NCBI GenBank assembly: GCA_905221605.1 | Contig: CAJNDS010000001.1 | Span: 3,243,749-3,307,748, forward strand | Direction: 5' to 3' | From: Symbiodinium natans | Taxonomy: Eukaryota > Sar > Dinophyceae > Suessiales > Symbiodiniaceae | DNA: 64,000 nucleotides | Shown: piece by piece, positions 1 to 9,447 of the stretch | Layout: each line of letters begins with the position of its first letter | Position numbering within the stretch: the first letter of the stretch is position 1 | The notes under the pieces: model-generated | Database searches by the model: none | Told to the model about the DNA's origin: nothing | What the model saw: the letters and a program-made list of their open reading frames with translations, nothing else | Position numbers and translations under genes: made by a program

Positions 1-1
1 T

Positions 2-1621
2 TCTTTCTTGTTTAATGCCTTTGCAGCTAACCTCACTGAAGCCTTGGAGAAGGCCGTCCCACAAGGCACCTGCGCTCTGTTGCCGCCTTTCGCGCATCAA
101 GCACTGATGCAAGCCGATTCAGTTTCTCCTGCCGTGTACTTGGACGCTCAGCCCTCATCCGCCGATGTTTGGGGACAAGCAGTCAGCGCCATCAAGGACT
201 GCTATGTGAATGACTCCCCTCCTTGGGCTTCAAGCCTTCAGGTAACAGTTTCCCAGTTGTCTCGGTTGCCTAAACTAGCTGACCGTATTTTGGTTCTTGA
301 CTGTTTAGGCCATTTTCCCTTAGGGCCTATACAGTATATTGATGACACCACGATGCCGTGTCCCAGTGTGGGGGCTCTTGCCGCAGTCATCGGAGATAAC
401 CAGACCTCAGCAGTTGAGACGTTTGCAACGTCATCCGGAAGCAGGATAAATCGCAAACCTGGCAAGACTACAGTCATGGCAATGTACGGCAGCCCGCCGC
501 CTTCCTTTGACGTAGTGGGTTGTGATGTTTCTTCGGCACATAGCTGCTTGGGATTCCTTCTGGATGACCAACTCACCATGGAGCCCATGCTACAGGCAGT
601 GGTTGCCCACGCAAACAGCGCTCTTTCGGAATTCTGTGCTGCAGCTTCTTGCGCCGGTGTTCCTCTCCCGGTCATTGCAGACGAGGTTCCGTCCCGCATT
701 GAGTCCATTATCACGTATCGAGCCCCTTTTTTGGTTTTAGCTTCTGGTTTTGAGTCTGTTTTGAATTCTGTTCAACATAAATGGGCATTGATGATCTTGG
801 GTTGTAGTCCTTGCACTAGTGTGAGAAGCGCTTTGCCCTGTACACAACTGGGCTGGACAGCGCGTCTTGGATCTCGTGTCTTGGATTTTGCCATTACGAC
901 ACTTGCCAGAATGCAGTGTCTGCCGGAGGACCATCCTGCAGCTGTCATGCTGCAAGCTGCTACTCAGGTGACTCTGCCAACATGGGTTTCTGTGATCTGC
1001 CAACACATGGAACGATTGCGTCCCTTTGGATGGATTTGGCCAATCACAGAGCATCCAGCCTTCGCACCATCGGTGTTGATAGCCAAGCGCGATCCCGCGT
1101 TTCGAAAGCAGCTTGTCCGGCAGTATAGGAGGCAGGTGGTCTCGCCAATACTGCAAGCTTATGATGAGCGTTGGCGTAGCATGCAGCTACAGTCCCATTG
1201 TGAGGGGTTTGGCCTCAGTTTCGCGCAACTTCCGTTGCAAGCGGGCGCTTTGCCTTGGACCCTCGCTATGGTGGATCTGGGGCCACGCACATTATACTCA
1301 GTAAGGACTTGGTTGTGGATTCGATGTTCTGGCCGGTGGCCCCCCTCACAAGAAGAGCCCACTGGCCCCACTTTGCGGGACTTTTGTCCTTGGTGCGGCA
1401 GTGCGCTTGTTCCTGTTCTGCACACTCTGTGCGAGTGCGAGGGAACAGCTCAAGGTAGGGAGGCTCTCCTGGCAACGCACAGGCCTCTAGATTCAGCACA
1501 GGACATCATTCAGTTTCTCTTTGACCTCAACGCTGCTCTCCACACTCTCCAGGCATGTATATTTTATGTTAACGAGGCGCTCGTTAACTTTCCTCGTAGT
1601 CCGGAAGCCGAAGGCTTGTGA
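2..1621 (+). CDS. Non-LTR (LINE) reverse transcriptase, C-terminal part, 5' cut by window edge
   Basis: The frame is open from the window edge to TGA at 1619-1621, about 539 residues, so the true start lies outside. Near residue 110 is QYIDDTT, which fits the catalytic Y-x-D-D of RT motif C. About 40 residues later comes INRKPGKTTVM, matching the L-N-x-x-K-T segment of LINE RTs, and then CLGFLLDDQLT, matching the following Y-L-G-x-x-L-D block. The C-terminal quarter has CPWCGSALVPVLHTLCEC, a Cys-x2-Cys...His...Cys cluster typical of the end of LINE ORF2 proteins. Catalytic motifs A and B and any endonuclease would lie upstream. The frame is unbroken, so the copy may be young. It would copy its own mRNA at a nicked target. 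The family assignment is inferred from motifs only. Confidence 0.75.
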   Translation, partial: SFLFNAFAANLTEALEKAVPQGTCALLPPFAHQALMQADSVSPAVYLDAQPSSADVWGQAVSAIKDCYVNDSPPWASSLQVTVSQLSRLPKLADRILVLDCLGHFPLGPIQYIDDTTMPCPSVGALAAVIGDNQTSAVETFATSSGSRINRKPGKTTVMAMYGSPPPSFDVVGCDVSSAHSCLGFLLDDQLTMEPMLQAVVAHANSALSEFCAAASCAGVPLPVIADEVPSRIESIITYRAPFLVLASGFESVLNSVQHKWALMILGCSPCTSVRSALPCTQLGWTARLGSRVLDFAITTLARMQCLPEDHPAAVMLQAATQVTLPTWVSVICQHMERLRPFGWIWPITEHPAFAPSVLIAKRDPAFRKQLVRQYRRQVVSPILQAYDERWRSMQLQSHCEGFGLSFAQLPLQAGALPWTLAMVDLGPRTLYSVRTWLWIRCSGRWPPSQEEPTGPTLRDFCPWCGSALVPVLHTLCECEGTAQGREALLATHRPLDSAQDIIQFLFDLNAALHTLQACIFYVNEALVNFPRSPEAEGL

Positions 1622-1711
1622 AAGATCAAGCTCTTACGTGCTATCCGTTCTCTCGCTTCCCCATTGCTTGGTGGAGCGCCTCAAAGACTGAAATGCTGAA
1701 ATGCTGAAATG
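1622..1711 (+). other. Short 3' region after the RT stop, ending in (CTGAAATG)3
   Basis: The 66 bases after the stop codon show no ORF. They end in three perfect copies of the 8-mer CTGAAATG (1688-1711). Many LINEs terminate in a short tandem repeat rather than poly(A), so this is a plausible element 3' end. It runs directly into a telomere-like array. Confidence 0.45.
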
Positions 1712-1817
1712 CTAAACCCCAAACCCCAAACCCCAAACTCCAAACCCCAAACCCCAAACCCCAAACCCCAAACCCCAAACCCCAAACCCCAAACCCCAAA
1801 CCCTGAACCAAACCCTA
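1712..1817 (-). repeat. Variant telomeric array, C-type, unit CCCCAAA
   Basis: About 13 tandem 7-mers read TTTGGGG on the minus strand rather than the TTTAGGG of most arrays here. The array starts exactly where the LINE tail repeat ends, and it decays into CCCTGAACC / CCCTACAAC at its right edge. Confidence 0.9.
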
Positions 1818-1953
1818 CAACTCGGCCTCTTCCGGCCTGGTCATGGCCTTCTGGCTTGCTCGGCTCTCTTCCCGCCCTCCGCTGTCTGCACAGTCTGCAG
1901 GACTTGCGACTCTTCCGCGTGCTTGACCAAGCACAGGTATGACAAGCTGTTGC

Positions 1954-2126
1954 TTGGTAGCTTAGTGGTACCCCTTTTGTTTTTTCTTGGTTCAAGGTTC
2001 CCTTCTAAAGTAACCAACCCAAAAAAGGGTGCCCTTATTGGAATATGGTTTTAGTGGTTCCCTTCTAAAGTAACCAACCCAAAAGAGGGTGCCCTTATTG
2101 GAATATGGTTTTAGTGGGCTACCAAG
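1954..2126. mobile_element. Family A introner-like TIR element (A1) with internal 60-base duplication
   Basis: The ends are TTGGTAGCTTAG and GGGCTACCAAG, inverted repeats of each other. Flanks are GTTGC (1949-1953) and GTTGA (2127-2131), a near-perfect 5-base target duplication. Spliced as GT...AAG it would leave no trace. An internal 60-base segment is tandemly duplicated (1997-2056 and 2057-2116, one mismatch seen). There is no ORF. Confidence 0.75.
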
Positions 2127-2131
2127 GTTGA

Positions 2132-2870
2132 GTGCCACATCCCGACAGGCAGGGGGAGTGTGTGGGGCTTGCGGGCCTTTTTCCAGCTGTGCTGGGTTTG
2201 GGAGAGCACGGGCCTTCCTTCAAGGCCGCTAGTACATGACGGTATCGATACGTCTAGGGGTTTTAATCTAGAGGGTCGATGACGAAACTCCTCATGAGAA
2301 GGACCACCACATGGATCTGCAGTCAATGTATGCCTTACTTCTCTTTATGATCGCTAGCCATGCCCATACGCCCTCTAAATCCTATGCCCTAAGCCCTGGG
2401 CGCCATTCTAGTAGACTTGCTGCATGGCAGGTGCTGAACGCCTCGCAAAACGAGATGGCACCCCTCTTAGCCTCGGTTTCACCTTCGCGGGATATGCGGC
2501 TTAGGGGGGTTGAGGGTTAGGTTCTTGGGATTGTTCATGTGTTTTGTGTTGCTTCGTTTTCGTTCTTGGAGGGGGGGCATGGGTGAGTGGGTGGGGCTAC
2601 ACCTAATATTGCGTAGTAATTAACTCGAATACATACACAGAAAGGAAAATGTACACATATAGACATATGTATATATATATATATAGATCATTGTGTCTGG
2701 GGATTTGCAGATCTGGAATGCCCGCCCCGGGGCCCACACCACCAGCAAGAAGCCGAGCCCTTCCTTGTGCGTACCTTGATATTCCCTTTGTTTAGGGCTT
2801 TAACCCCAAAAACCGAAACCCTCAACCCTAAACCCTAGACCTTTATAGGCACCTAAAATATTTTGAATAT
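2132..2870. other. Unassigned spacer with possible exon near 2714-2780
   Basis: No gene is recognised. After TTTGCAG at about 2705-2711 a + frame reads IWNARPGAHTTSKKPS, a possible exon. A TATATA tract lies at 2665-2684. The right end grades into degenerate telomeric units from 2808. Confidence 0.3.
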
Positions 2871-3092
2871 AAACCCTAAACCCTAAACCCTAAACCCTAA
2901 ACCCTAAACCCTAAACAACCAAACAACCCTAAACCCCAACCCCCCTTTGTGTAGGATTTGTAGGGCTTGTAGCTACTTTGCGACCTCCACCGGCTGGCTG
3001 GGGTTCCTTTACTGCAGCGGCTCCAACCTGACAGGGTTTAGGGTTTAGGGTTTAGGGTTCAGGGTTTAGGGTTTAGGGTTTAGGGTTTAGGG
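2871..3092. repeat. Telomeric arrays, C-type 2871-2916 then G-type 3034-3092
   Basis: Six to seven CCCTAAA units are followed by about 115 bases of unique sequence and then about eight TTTAGGG units. The unique part has an open + frame (YFATSTGWLGFLYCSG) and may be an exon. This C-exon-G arrangement recurs throughout the window. Confidence 0.85.
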
Positions 3093-3995
3093 GGTTTCAG
3101 ATCTGCGTATAGGAGTCCTCGATATTGAGGGAAATATAGCAGGAATTCAAGCACGTACCTCGTTGTTTCAGGGTATGAAGAGTACTCTAGGGTATCGTCT
3201 CCTTTGGGGGGACTTATGTTGTGCTGCTTTTTGTAGAGAACTGAAAGGGAGGGTTTTGGAACCAGAATTCTTGGTGGTTACAGAGGAAGGGGGGGGGGGT
3301 CTGTCTTTAGAGTTGTTTATGCAATCCTGCACGAGTCTCTGCACATCTGGCCGCATCTGTTGATGGTAGAGCTTCTGCCAATCTCAAACATAGAAAGCAG
3401 CATGGTCGTTCCAGTTCGACTCCGAACCCTTACATTACACGCTCATCATGCCGCACCATCGTCCTCAAGGTGCCCAGTGTCCAGTGTATTGTGCATCCGG
3501 GAACGGTTTTGGGGCTGGGGATTCGGGTATCCTCCGAGTTCGGCCATGGTGCTGCCTTCGGCAAGCTGGCAGCAATCAGCGGCACAGGAGTAGCTTCCAG
3601 TTGAAGCATTCAAGCATCTTCTTCCGACCATTCCTTATAACTTCTACGAACGGGTCACGTTTTGAGGCTCCATCTTGGGTTGCCGAGGTGTTTGTTGTTT
3701 TCATGTTTGCCTAATGCGCTGGTGCTGCCGTCCTTAGATTCCGGTGATCAAGGAGGCGAGGAGCATGGTTGGCTTACCTGTCTACAACCCCGGATAGCTC
3801 TCCACCCAAAAAAAAGCTGGCTTTCCTGCCGCTCTCTGCATGTCAGTGCTCTCAGAGGGTTTACGCGGCTTAGTTTAGTGCTCATGGTTTAGGATCTCTT
3901 CGTTTGAAAGCTTGGAGGCTTGCAGCGACGGCACTCGCCGTTCCCCACACCATAAAGCATAGCGGCGCACGAAGAAGCCACAAGCACAATCTACC
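3093..3995. other. About 900 bases without an identifiable gene
   Basis: Several overlapping ORFs of 60-90 codons occur on both strands, but none has recognisable motifs or compositional support. A 10-base G run sits near 3290. No transposon ends were found. Confidence 0.3.
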
Positions 3996-4260
3996 CCTAA
4001 ACTCTAAACCCTAAACCCCAAACCCTAAACCCTAAACCCTAAACCCTAAACCCTGGCTCCCTAGATCCGACAGAGGGCGACTCCATGCTTAGCACTCTAA
4101 GGGCGTGAGCTTGCGCTCTACCCTAGCAGACCAGACATGCTTAGGGTTTAGGGTTTTAGGGTTTAGGGTTTAGGGTTTAGGGTTTAGGGTTTAGGGTTTA
4201 GGGTTTAGGGTTTGGGGTTTGGGGTTTGGGGTTTGGGGTTTGGGGTTTGGGGTTTAGGGT
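3996..4260. repeat. Telomeric arrays, C-type 3996-4054 and G-type 4138-4260
   Basis: The second array switches mid-way from TTTAGGG (to about 4210) to TTTGGGG (about 4210-4250) and back for one unit. Such a block switch suggests amplification of a variant unit rather than random point decay. Confidence 0.9.
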
Positions 4261-4368
4261 CCCTCAACTCCAAACCCCCTGCTACCTAAAGAACCCTTCC
4301 AAAGACTCCTATAAGGGGTTTCTAAGCAGAACGCACAAAACAAGTAGGTTTTAGGTCCTTAAGGTACA

Positions 4369-4540
4369 AAACCCTAAACCCTAAACCCTAAACCCTAAAC
4401 CCTATAAACCCTATAAACCCTATAAACCCTATAAACCCTATAAACCCTATAAACCCTATAAACCCTATAAACCCTATAAACCCTATAAACCCTAAGCCCT
4501 AAGCCCTAAACCCTAAACCCTAAACCCTAAACCCTAAACC
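4369..4540 (-). repeat. C-type array with an inserted 9-mer block AAACCCTAT
   Basis: CCCTAAA units flank about eleven copies of the 9-mer AAACCCTAT (about 4396-4490). The 9-mer is a two-base expansion of the telomeric unit that has itself been tandemly amplified. Confidence 0.9.
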
Positions 4541-4547
4541 AACTCAG

Positions 4548-4650
4548 CTTCCGAGGCATGGCTGGACCAGATGTTCTATCCCCTGGTGCTCTTGGTGTCC
4601 GCGCTGTGGCTGTCAGAGCTGGTGTCACAATGGAAAGCCTGCCAGCGGAG
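4548..4650 (+). CDS. Candidate exon, hydrophobic segment
   Basis: This lies between a C-type array ending at 4540 and a G-type array starting near 4661. After CTCAG (acceptor) the + frame reads MFYPLVLLVSALWLSELVSQW, which could be one membrane helix followed by basic residues (KACQRRR). The parent gene was not identified; the exon call rests on GC-rich coding-like composition, an open frame and array placement. Confidence 0.4.
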
Positions 4651-4660
4651 GAGGGTTCGG

Positions 4661-4760
4661 GTGTTTAGGGTTTAGGGTTTTAGGGCTTTAGGGTTTTAGG
4701 GTTTTAGGGGTTTCCGGGTTTAGGGTTTTAGGGTTTAGGGTTTCGGGTTTCGGGTTTAGG
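4661..4760 (+). repeat. Degenerate G-type telomeric array
   Basis: TTTAGGG units are mixed with TTTTAGGG, TTTCGGG and TTTCCGGG variants. Decay is much higher than in the perfect arrays nearby, suggesting an older array. Confidence 0.85.
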
Positions 4761-4849
4761 ATCTTTGTTGGGCCCCAGCTTTGGGCATTGAGGGCTTTGG
4801 GGCTTGTTTTGTTTCCGCACGTGCATGCGTTCGTGCGCCCGTGTCTGCC

Positions 4850-5010
4850 TCTGCATCTGTGTGTCGGTGTGTCTGGGTGTCCGTCTATCTGTCTGTCTGT
4901 GTCTGTCTCTGTCTGTCTTTGTCCGTCTGTGACGTGTCCGTCCGTGTCTGTCCGTATCCATCCTTGTCTCTCTGTCTGTCTGTTTGCCTGTCTCTATGTG
5001 TGTATGTGTT
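4850..5010. repeat. TCTG/TCCG-rich microsatellite
   Basis: Imperfect repeats of GTCT, CTGT and TCCG run for about 160 bases. Reading frames through it give Cys/Val/Ser-rich pseudo-proteins (4781-5135), which are artefacts of the repeat. Confidence 0.85.
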
Positions 5011-5375
5011 CTCGTGCATCGGCATTGGTTTGGTTTTTGCTCTTGGCTGATCCTTTTAAGAGTTGTTCAGGGTGTGGGTGCTTACGGTGTCTCATGTCTC
5101 AGTGTCGCTGTATTGAGGGACATTTAGGGCTTTGACGCGCTTCTTCTTTCACACTGGCCGGATGCGCGTCGCAAGTTTGGGACCTTCATTGAGAAGCTCC
5201 GGACTAGCGTACGTAGAGTTTCCGGCGGGTTGGGGTGTTTTGGGGGGGAGGAGGGGAGTGGGGAGGGAGGGAGGAGGGCCGGGACACCTTAAGACCTTTC
5301 ACACGCATCTATTCCACTATTTCAGGTACCAGATTTCCTGGTGTTGGGTAAGATTTTTGGGGGTTGCTCTAGGTC

Positions 5376-5428
5376 ACCCTAAACCCTAAACCCTAAACCC
5401 TAAACCCTAAACCCTAAACCCTAAACCC
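5376..5428 (-). repeat. C-type telomeric array upstream of an exon
   Basis: Seven CCCTAAA units end about 8 bases before the acceptor of the exon at 5436. Confidence 0.9.
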
Positions 5429-5435
5429 GAAACAG

Positions 5436-5509
5436 GAAGCCTTCAGCTGCTGCTGGCAAGACTGGCAAGACGCGCCCTGAGCCCTCGGACGTGGCGTCGA
5501 CGTCCGCAG
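5436..5509 (+). CDS. Candidate exon with canonical GTGAGT donor
   Basis: It is bounded by AACAG| and CCGCAG|GTGAGT. The frame reads KPSAAAGKTGKTRPEPSD and on to VASTSAG, a low-complexity Lys/Ala/Pro-rich segment of a larger protein. It is flanked by C-type (left) and G-type (right) telomeric arrays. It is one of few introns here with a textbook GT donor. The parent gene is unknown. Confidence 0.5.
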
Positions 5510-5516
5510 GTGAGTC

Positions 5517-6066
5517 CAGGGTTTAGGGTTTAGGGTTTAGGGTTTAGGGTTTAGGGTTTAGGGTTTAGGGTTTAGGGTTTAGGGGTCTCCCTGCAAAGCC
5601 TTGGGAGGGGGAGGGTTGGGGGCTCTGTTAGGGTTTAGGCGGTTTAGGGTTTAGGGTTCAGGGTTTAGGGTTTAGGGTTTAGGGTTTAGGGTTTCGGGTT
5701 TCGGGTTTAGGGTTCGGGTTTGTGGTTGGTGGTTCAGGGTAGGTTGCCAAGGTTCAGGGCTTTTTGTGGCTCCGGGAGTTTTCAAGATTGAGCCCTTTGG
5801 CCTGGTTGAGGTTCAGACGTCTGTTGGAAGTAGGGTTTAGGGTTTAGGGTTTAGGGTTTAGGGTTTAGGGTTTAGGGTTTAGGGTTCCGGGTTTCGGGTT
5901 GCTCATGAGCTTCAGCGACAGGGCTGCCATATGTGACGAAGCTACATGCGGACTGAAGGTGTGGTGTCTTCACCCGAAACCCTAAACCCTAAACCCTAAA
6001 CCTAACCCCTAAACCCTAAACCCCAAACCCTGAACCATAAACCCTGAACCCTGAACCCTGAACCCT
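5517..6066. repeat. Cluster of telomeric arrays: G 5517-5583, G 5639-5715, G 5831-5893, C 5974-6066
   Basis: The first and third arrays are nearly perfect. The second and fourth contain TTTCGGG, TTCAGGG and CCCTGAA variants. Between the last two, 5895-5970 carries a short open + frame (LLMSFSDRAAICDEATCGL) of unknown nature. Confidence 0.85.
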
Positions 6067-6196
6067 ACACCCCCTTTCCTGCCAATGTTTAGACTGAAGA
6101 GGTCCCTCGCCACACAGCGCCAGCTCGCCGACCTTCAGTGAGAGCTCCAAGGAGGAGGCATGAGCAAGAGTCTAAACACTAAGCCGGATAAACCCT
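6067..6196 (+). other. Possible exon between opposed telomeric arrays
   Basis: The + frame here is Arg/Pro-rich (VPRHTAPARRPSVRAPRRR), GC-rich, and bounded by C-type sequence on the left and G-type on the right. No conserved domain is seen. Splice sites are not certain. Confidence 0.3.
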
Positions 6197-6530
6197 GTTT
6201 AGGGTTCAGGGTTTAGGGATTAGGGTTTAGGGTTCAGGGTTTAGGGTTCAGGGTTTAGGGTTTAGGGTGTAAGGTTTAGGGTTTAGGGTGTAGGGCTTTG
6301 GTTTTAGGGTTTATTTATGGTTCAGGGTTTGGTTTCGGGTGCAAACCTTATGAACCTCTCCAAGCCCTCTAAAGCCCTGTGACACCCTATAAACCTCGTT
6401 AGCCCCGAAGCTCTGAGCCCTAAACCCTAGGAAAGCCGGAGGTTGCTCCGTACTGCCCCCCCGGGAGTCCATCCCAGCGGGGTTTAGGGTTTAGGGTTTA
6501 GGGTTTCGGGTTTAGGGTTTAGGCTTTGAC
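6197..6530 (+). repeat. Degenerate G-type telomeric arrays 6197-6335 and 6480-6530
   Basis: TTTAGGG units are mixed with TTCAGGG and TGTAGGG. The stretch between them (6340-6478) is unique sequence without a clear ORF. Confidence 0.8.
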
Positions 6531-6563
6531 GTGAGATGTGCAAATCTTCCCAGACACCATCCA

Positions 6564-6672
6564 GGACCGGGAGCAGGCCCTTATTTCATTTTTTTAGGGT
6601 TGGGGTTCCCTTATAATCCCCTGCAAACCAGAAAGGGTACCCTTTTTGGTTCCTAGGTGACTCCCGGGTCTA
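6564..6672. mobile_element. Family B TIR element (B1)
   Basis: It begins GGACCGGGAGCAGG and ends GGTGACTCCCGGGTC, an imperfect inverted repeat. The core has the family signature GGCCCTTATTTC, GGTTCCCTTATAATCCC and an AAAGGGTACCCTTTTT palindrome. It follows a possible coding piece (DTIQDRE). No ORF. Confidence 0.7.
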
Positions 6673-6794
6673 GCCGTACAGCATCCAAAGTGCCACTGTG
6701 CAGACTCAGCCCAGCACGTCGCAGTGGTGACGGGCCATAGCCGAGCAAACGGAAAACCACTCCTTCAACCAAGCACCCTGCACCAAGCCGCAAA

Positions 6795-7055
6795 TGAACA
6801 CACACACACACAAAACACAGCACAGCACAGCACAATGCAACACACCACACCATACCACAGCACAGCACAGCACAACACAACCCAACGCAACGCAACGCAA
6901 CGCAACACAACACACAAAACAAACAAACAAACAAACAAACAAACAAACAAACAAACAAACAAACAAACAACAAACAAACAAACAAACAAACAAACAAACA
7001 AACAACAAACAAACAACAAACAAACAACAAACAAACAAACAACAAACAAACAAAC
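6795..7055. repeat. CACAG/CAACG repeats running into a long (AAAC)n microsatellite
   Basis: CACAG and CAACG pentamers (6820-6910) are followed by about 35 AAAC or AAC units (6913-7053). Frames through it give Asn/Lys/Thr/Gln or Cys/Leu/Phe pseudo-ORFs (6653-7104), rejected as genes. Confidence 0.95.
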
Positions 7056-7085
7056 ACATGTGCATGTGTTGCGCCAAATAGGGAA

Positions 7086-7200
7086 ACCAAACCCTAAACC
7101 CTAACCCTAAACCCTAAACCCTAAACCCTAAACCCTAAACCCTAAACCCTAAACCCTAAACCCTAAACCCTAAACCCCAATCCCCCCCCCCCCCCCCCCC
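7086..7200 (-). repeat. C-type telomeric array ending in a 19-base C run
   Basis: Thirteen CCCTAAA units are followed by an uninterrupted C tract at about 7182-7200. Confidence 0.95.
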
Positions 7201-8091
7201 TGTGTCACATCGTGGTAAATGGAAGGATGCTTGGGATGACTCCTCCAGCCTTTGCGCCCCTTCTTGGCACAGCGGAGGTGTGGGCTGAGGGTTTAGGGTT
7301 TAGGGTTTAGGGTTTAGGGTTTGAGGGTTTAAAGGGCTCATGCTGCTTTGTGCCGTGCTTGTTCAGAGGATTGCACTGACTGCAATGGCGCCCCGTGGTT
7401 TGCATGGTGCTACTGAGTTACGCCCTTGCGGTCTTAATCTCGAAGAAGTACTCAACATACCCCTTGGGCACACCCTTAAAACAAATTAAGGGCTGTGGCA
7501 AAATCCTTCGGCATATTCCTTTTTAGGTTTCGGAGTATGGATTTGGGGTATGTTGAAATACTCTTGGATAATTCGGGTGTTTGACCTCTAGCTCCCTTAC
7601 TTTCCCTACTTTGGTGGACTTTGGGGGGGGGGTTGGCGAACTCTTGGTAACTCCTTTTCAAGTCCTATGGTAACTCCTTTCAAGTCCTAGAGCCACCGAG
7701 CCAGTCAGTCACCCTTGAAAAGTAGAATCCCTAAGAACTGAGCAAAGACAGGGGCCAGCTGAGTATCCTGGACCCTAAACCCTAAACCCGTTCCCCGAAA
7801 CCCTACACCCTAAACCCTAAACCCTTGGTGACCCCCCAGGGTCCATCCCATGTACCACATCAGGCTGTTTGGGATGCCCCAAGAAGTAGGGACACGATCC
7901 CTTGGGTTTGCTAAGGCGTTTAGCGTTTAGACCCTCAGAACTCACCTCAAAACCTCAAGAAGCCCTGAAAACCTTCCAAAAACCCGCAAAGCCCTCAAAT
8001 CCCTCAAAGCCCCTCAAAGCCCCTCAAAGCCCCTCAAAACCCTCAAATCCCCAACCCTAAACCCTTAAAAACCTTAAAACCATTAAAACCC
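7201..8091. other. Mixed spacer with short telomeric patches
   Basis: It holds G-type 7287-7325, degenerate C-type 7772-7830, and a (CCCTCAAAG)-like stretch at 7980-8050. The rest (7330-7760) has only a 61-codon minus-strand ORF of no recognisable type. No element ends found. Confidence 0.4.
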
Positions 8092-8270
8092 CTAAACCCT
8101 AAACCCTAAACCCTAAACCCTAAACCCTAAACCCTAAACCCAAGGAACTGGGCCCATTTGCCTGGTGCTGGGCGGGGAGGCAGCCGGCGGCTCCGCCGCA
8201 GGCTAACCTCGACCTTTAGACAGGTTTAGGGTTTAGGGTTTAGGGTTTAGGGTTTAGGGTGTAGGGCTTA
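8092..8270. repeat. Telomeric arrays C-type 8092-8141 and G-type 8223-8270 around an exon-like GC-rich block
   Basis: The 80 bases between the arrays are GC-rich (GGGGAGGCAGCCGGCGG) and may be coding, but no frame is distinctive. Confidence 0.8.
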
Positions 8271-8285
8271 GGGCTTTACTCTTTG

Positions 8286-8368
8286 TAGGGAACGAGGGAA
8301 TGAGGTTTACTGTATATAAGCTTTTAAACGGTAAGTATAGGGCCCTAATTCCCTCATTCCCTACTGAG
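8286..8368. mobile_element. Family I TIR element (I1)
   Basis: It starts TAGGGAACGAGGGAATGAGG and ends CCCTCATTCCCTA, a near-perfect inverted repeat. A related copy is at 17109-17191 with the same GGGCCCTA core. No coding capacity. Confidence 0.7.
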
Positions 8369-8394
8369 AACCAGGGAGTTTAGACAGGTTTAGA

Positions 8395-8500
8395 GCTGTA
8401 GTGGTTTGGGGTTGAGGGTTTGGGGCTTACTTTAGAGTTTAGGATTTGGGGTTTATAGGGTTTAGGGGTTTAGGGTTTGGGGTTTAGGGTTTGGGGTTGT
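8395..8500 (+). repeat. Degenerate G-type telomeric array
   Basis: Units drift between TTTAGGG, TTTGGGG, TTTAGGGG and TTTATAGGG. Confidence 0.8.
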
Positions 8501-8586
8501 ACGTTTCTTCCCACAGCGCTTGGACTTTGAGACCTAGTGCCTTCTTATTGTCTCTGCCCTAAACTCTCTTGGGTGATACGTTCTAG

Positions 8587-8692
8587 GATCCAGAGTAGGA
8601 CCTGATTCCCTTTTTTGGGTTTGGTTCCCATTGCAAGCGCCCTTTAAGCCGAATGGGCACCCTTTGTATTCCCAGGTTACTCCTGACTCTGG
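8587..8692. mobile_element. Family B TIR element (B2)
   Basis: It starts GATCCAGAGTAGGACC and ends GTTACTCCTGACTCTGG, with a GGTTCCCATTGCAA core and GGGCACCCTTT palindrome as in B1. Its ends still pair imperfectly. Confidence 0.65.
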
Positions 8693-8980
8693 TGTTAGTT
8701 TTTCTCTCAAGCCCAAGCGGATGTATAACAAACACAACTTTCATGGGGGTTCTGAAAGGTCAAGGCAGAACCGGGTTGAAGTTTGGTGGTGGGTGTAGAG
8801 TGTAGATGGGGCGTTCTTGTGGAGATGCCCGTAGTCAGAACCCTGCCTTCTGGGGTTTCGGGTTACAGGGCTCTCCACGTGATGTTGCGGCACAGAACGC
8901 ACAGGAAGCGAACAAATGTTGCCCTTCATCCTAAATCTCAACCCTAAGTCCGAAACCCAAACCATCGGCACTATTCCTAG
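8693..8980. other. Unassigned spacer
   Basis: A 76-codon minus-strand ORF covers part of it but has no motif. Probably intronic, since a coding-like piece follows at 8981. Confidence 0.3.
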
Positions 8981-9050
8981 GATCTCAACGACGAGCTGCA
9001 GCGCACTGACCGGGAGATCATAGAGCGACTTGATACGCCTTGGGCACTCC
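8981..9050 (+). CDS. Candidate exon, charged helical segment
   Basis: After TTCCTAG| the frame reads DLNDELQRTDREIIERLDTP, a highly charged helix-like sequence. It ends near a degenerate G-type array at 9060. Parent gene unknown; GC-rich coding composition and AG|GAT acceptor support it. Confidence 0.45.
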
Positions 9051-9059
9051 GAGTTCAGG

Positions 9060-9170
9060 ATTTGGGTTTGGGGTTTCGGGTGTGGGGTTTGGGGTTTTGG
9101 GTTTAGGGCTTGGGGTGTAGGGTTTTGGCTTTAGGGCTTGGGGTGTAGGGTTTTGGGTTTTTGGGAAGCG
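9060..9170 (+). repeat. Degenerate G-type array with TTTTGGG and GTGTAGGG variants
   Basis: A roughly 25-base unit (TTTGGGTTTAGGGCTTGGGGTGTAGGG-like) is itself duplicated here, a higher-order repeat of variant telomeric units. Confidence 0.75.
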
Positions 9171-9264
9171 CCAAAAATTGTTGCCGCGAACCTACGGATC
9201 TAAGCCCGAAACGACCTTAAACTCCCCTTAAAGAGGCCTGCGGCCCATCAGCGTCGCCCTCATA

Positions 9265-9373
9265 CTTGCGGGGTCACGGGTACATGTGAGTAGTAGAGTT
9301 GTAAGCAGGGCGTGTAACTACGTTTATAACCATATCTAGGGTACTTATACAAGTAGATACGGGAACCTTCTCG
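9265..9373. mobile_element. Family D TIR element (D1)
   Basis: It starts CTTGCGGGGTCACGGG and ends GGGAACCTTCTCG. Inside are GTAACTACGTTTATAACC and CTAGGGTACTTATA, shared with D2-D6. Confidence 0.6.
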
Positions 9374-9447
9374 ACGCACTCCTCTAAGCTGTCTCACCCC
9401 CTAATCAGGCAAAGCTTCTCTCGAGTTTCTTGGGTCCTGTGGCCTCT

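Noticed and set aside
4369-5583. Ciliate-like nanochromosomes (each exon piece capped by telomeres in terminal orientation) concatenated by assembly
   Set aside because: The C-exon-G arrangement fits superficially, but exons of one protein continue across arrays in frame and order, and many arrays lie inside TIR elements flanked by target duplications. A contiguous chromosome explains this better.
6653-7104. Six overlapping ORFs of 94-145 codons
   Set aside because: They are translations of AAAC and CACAG microsatellites.
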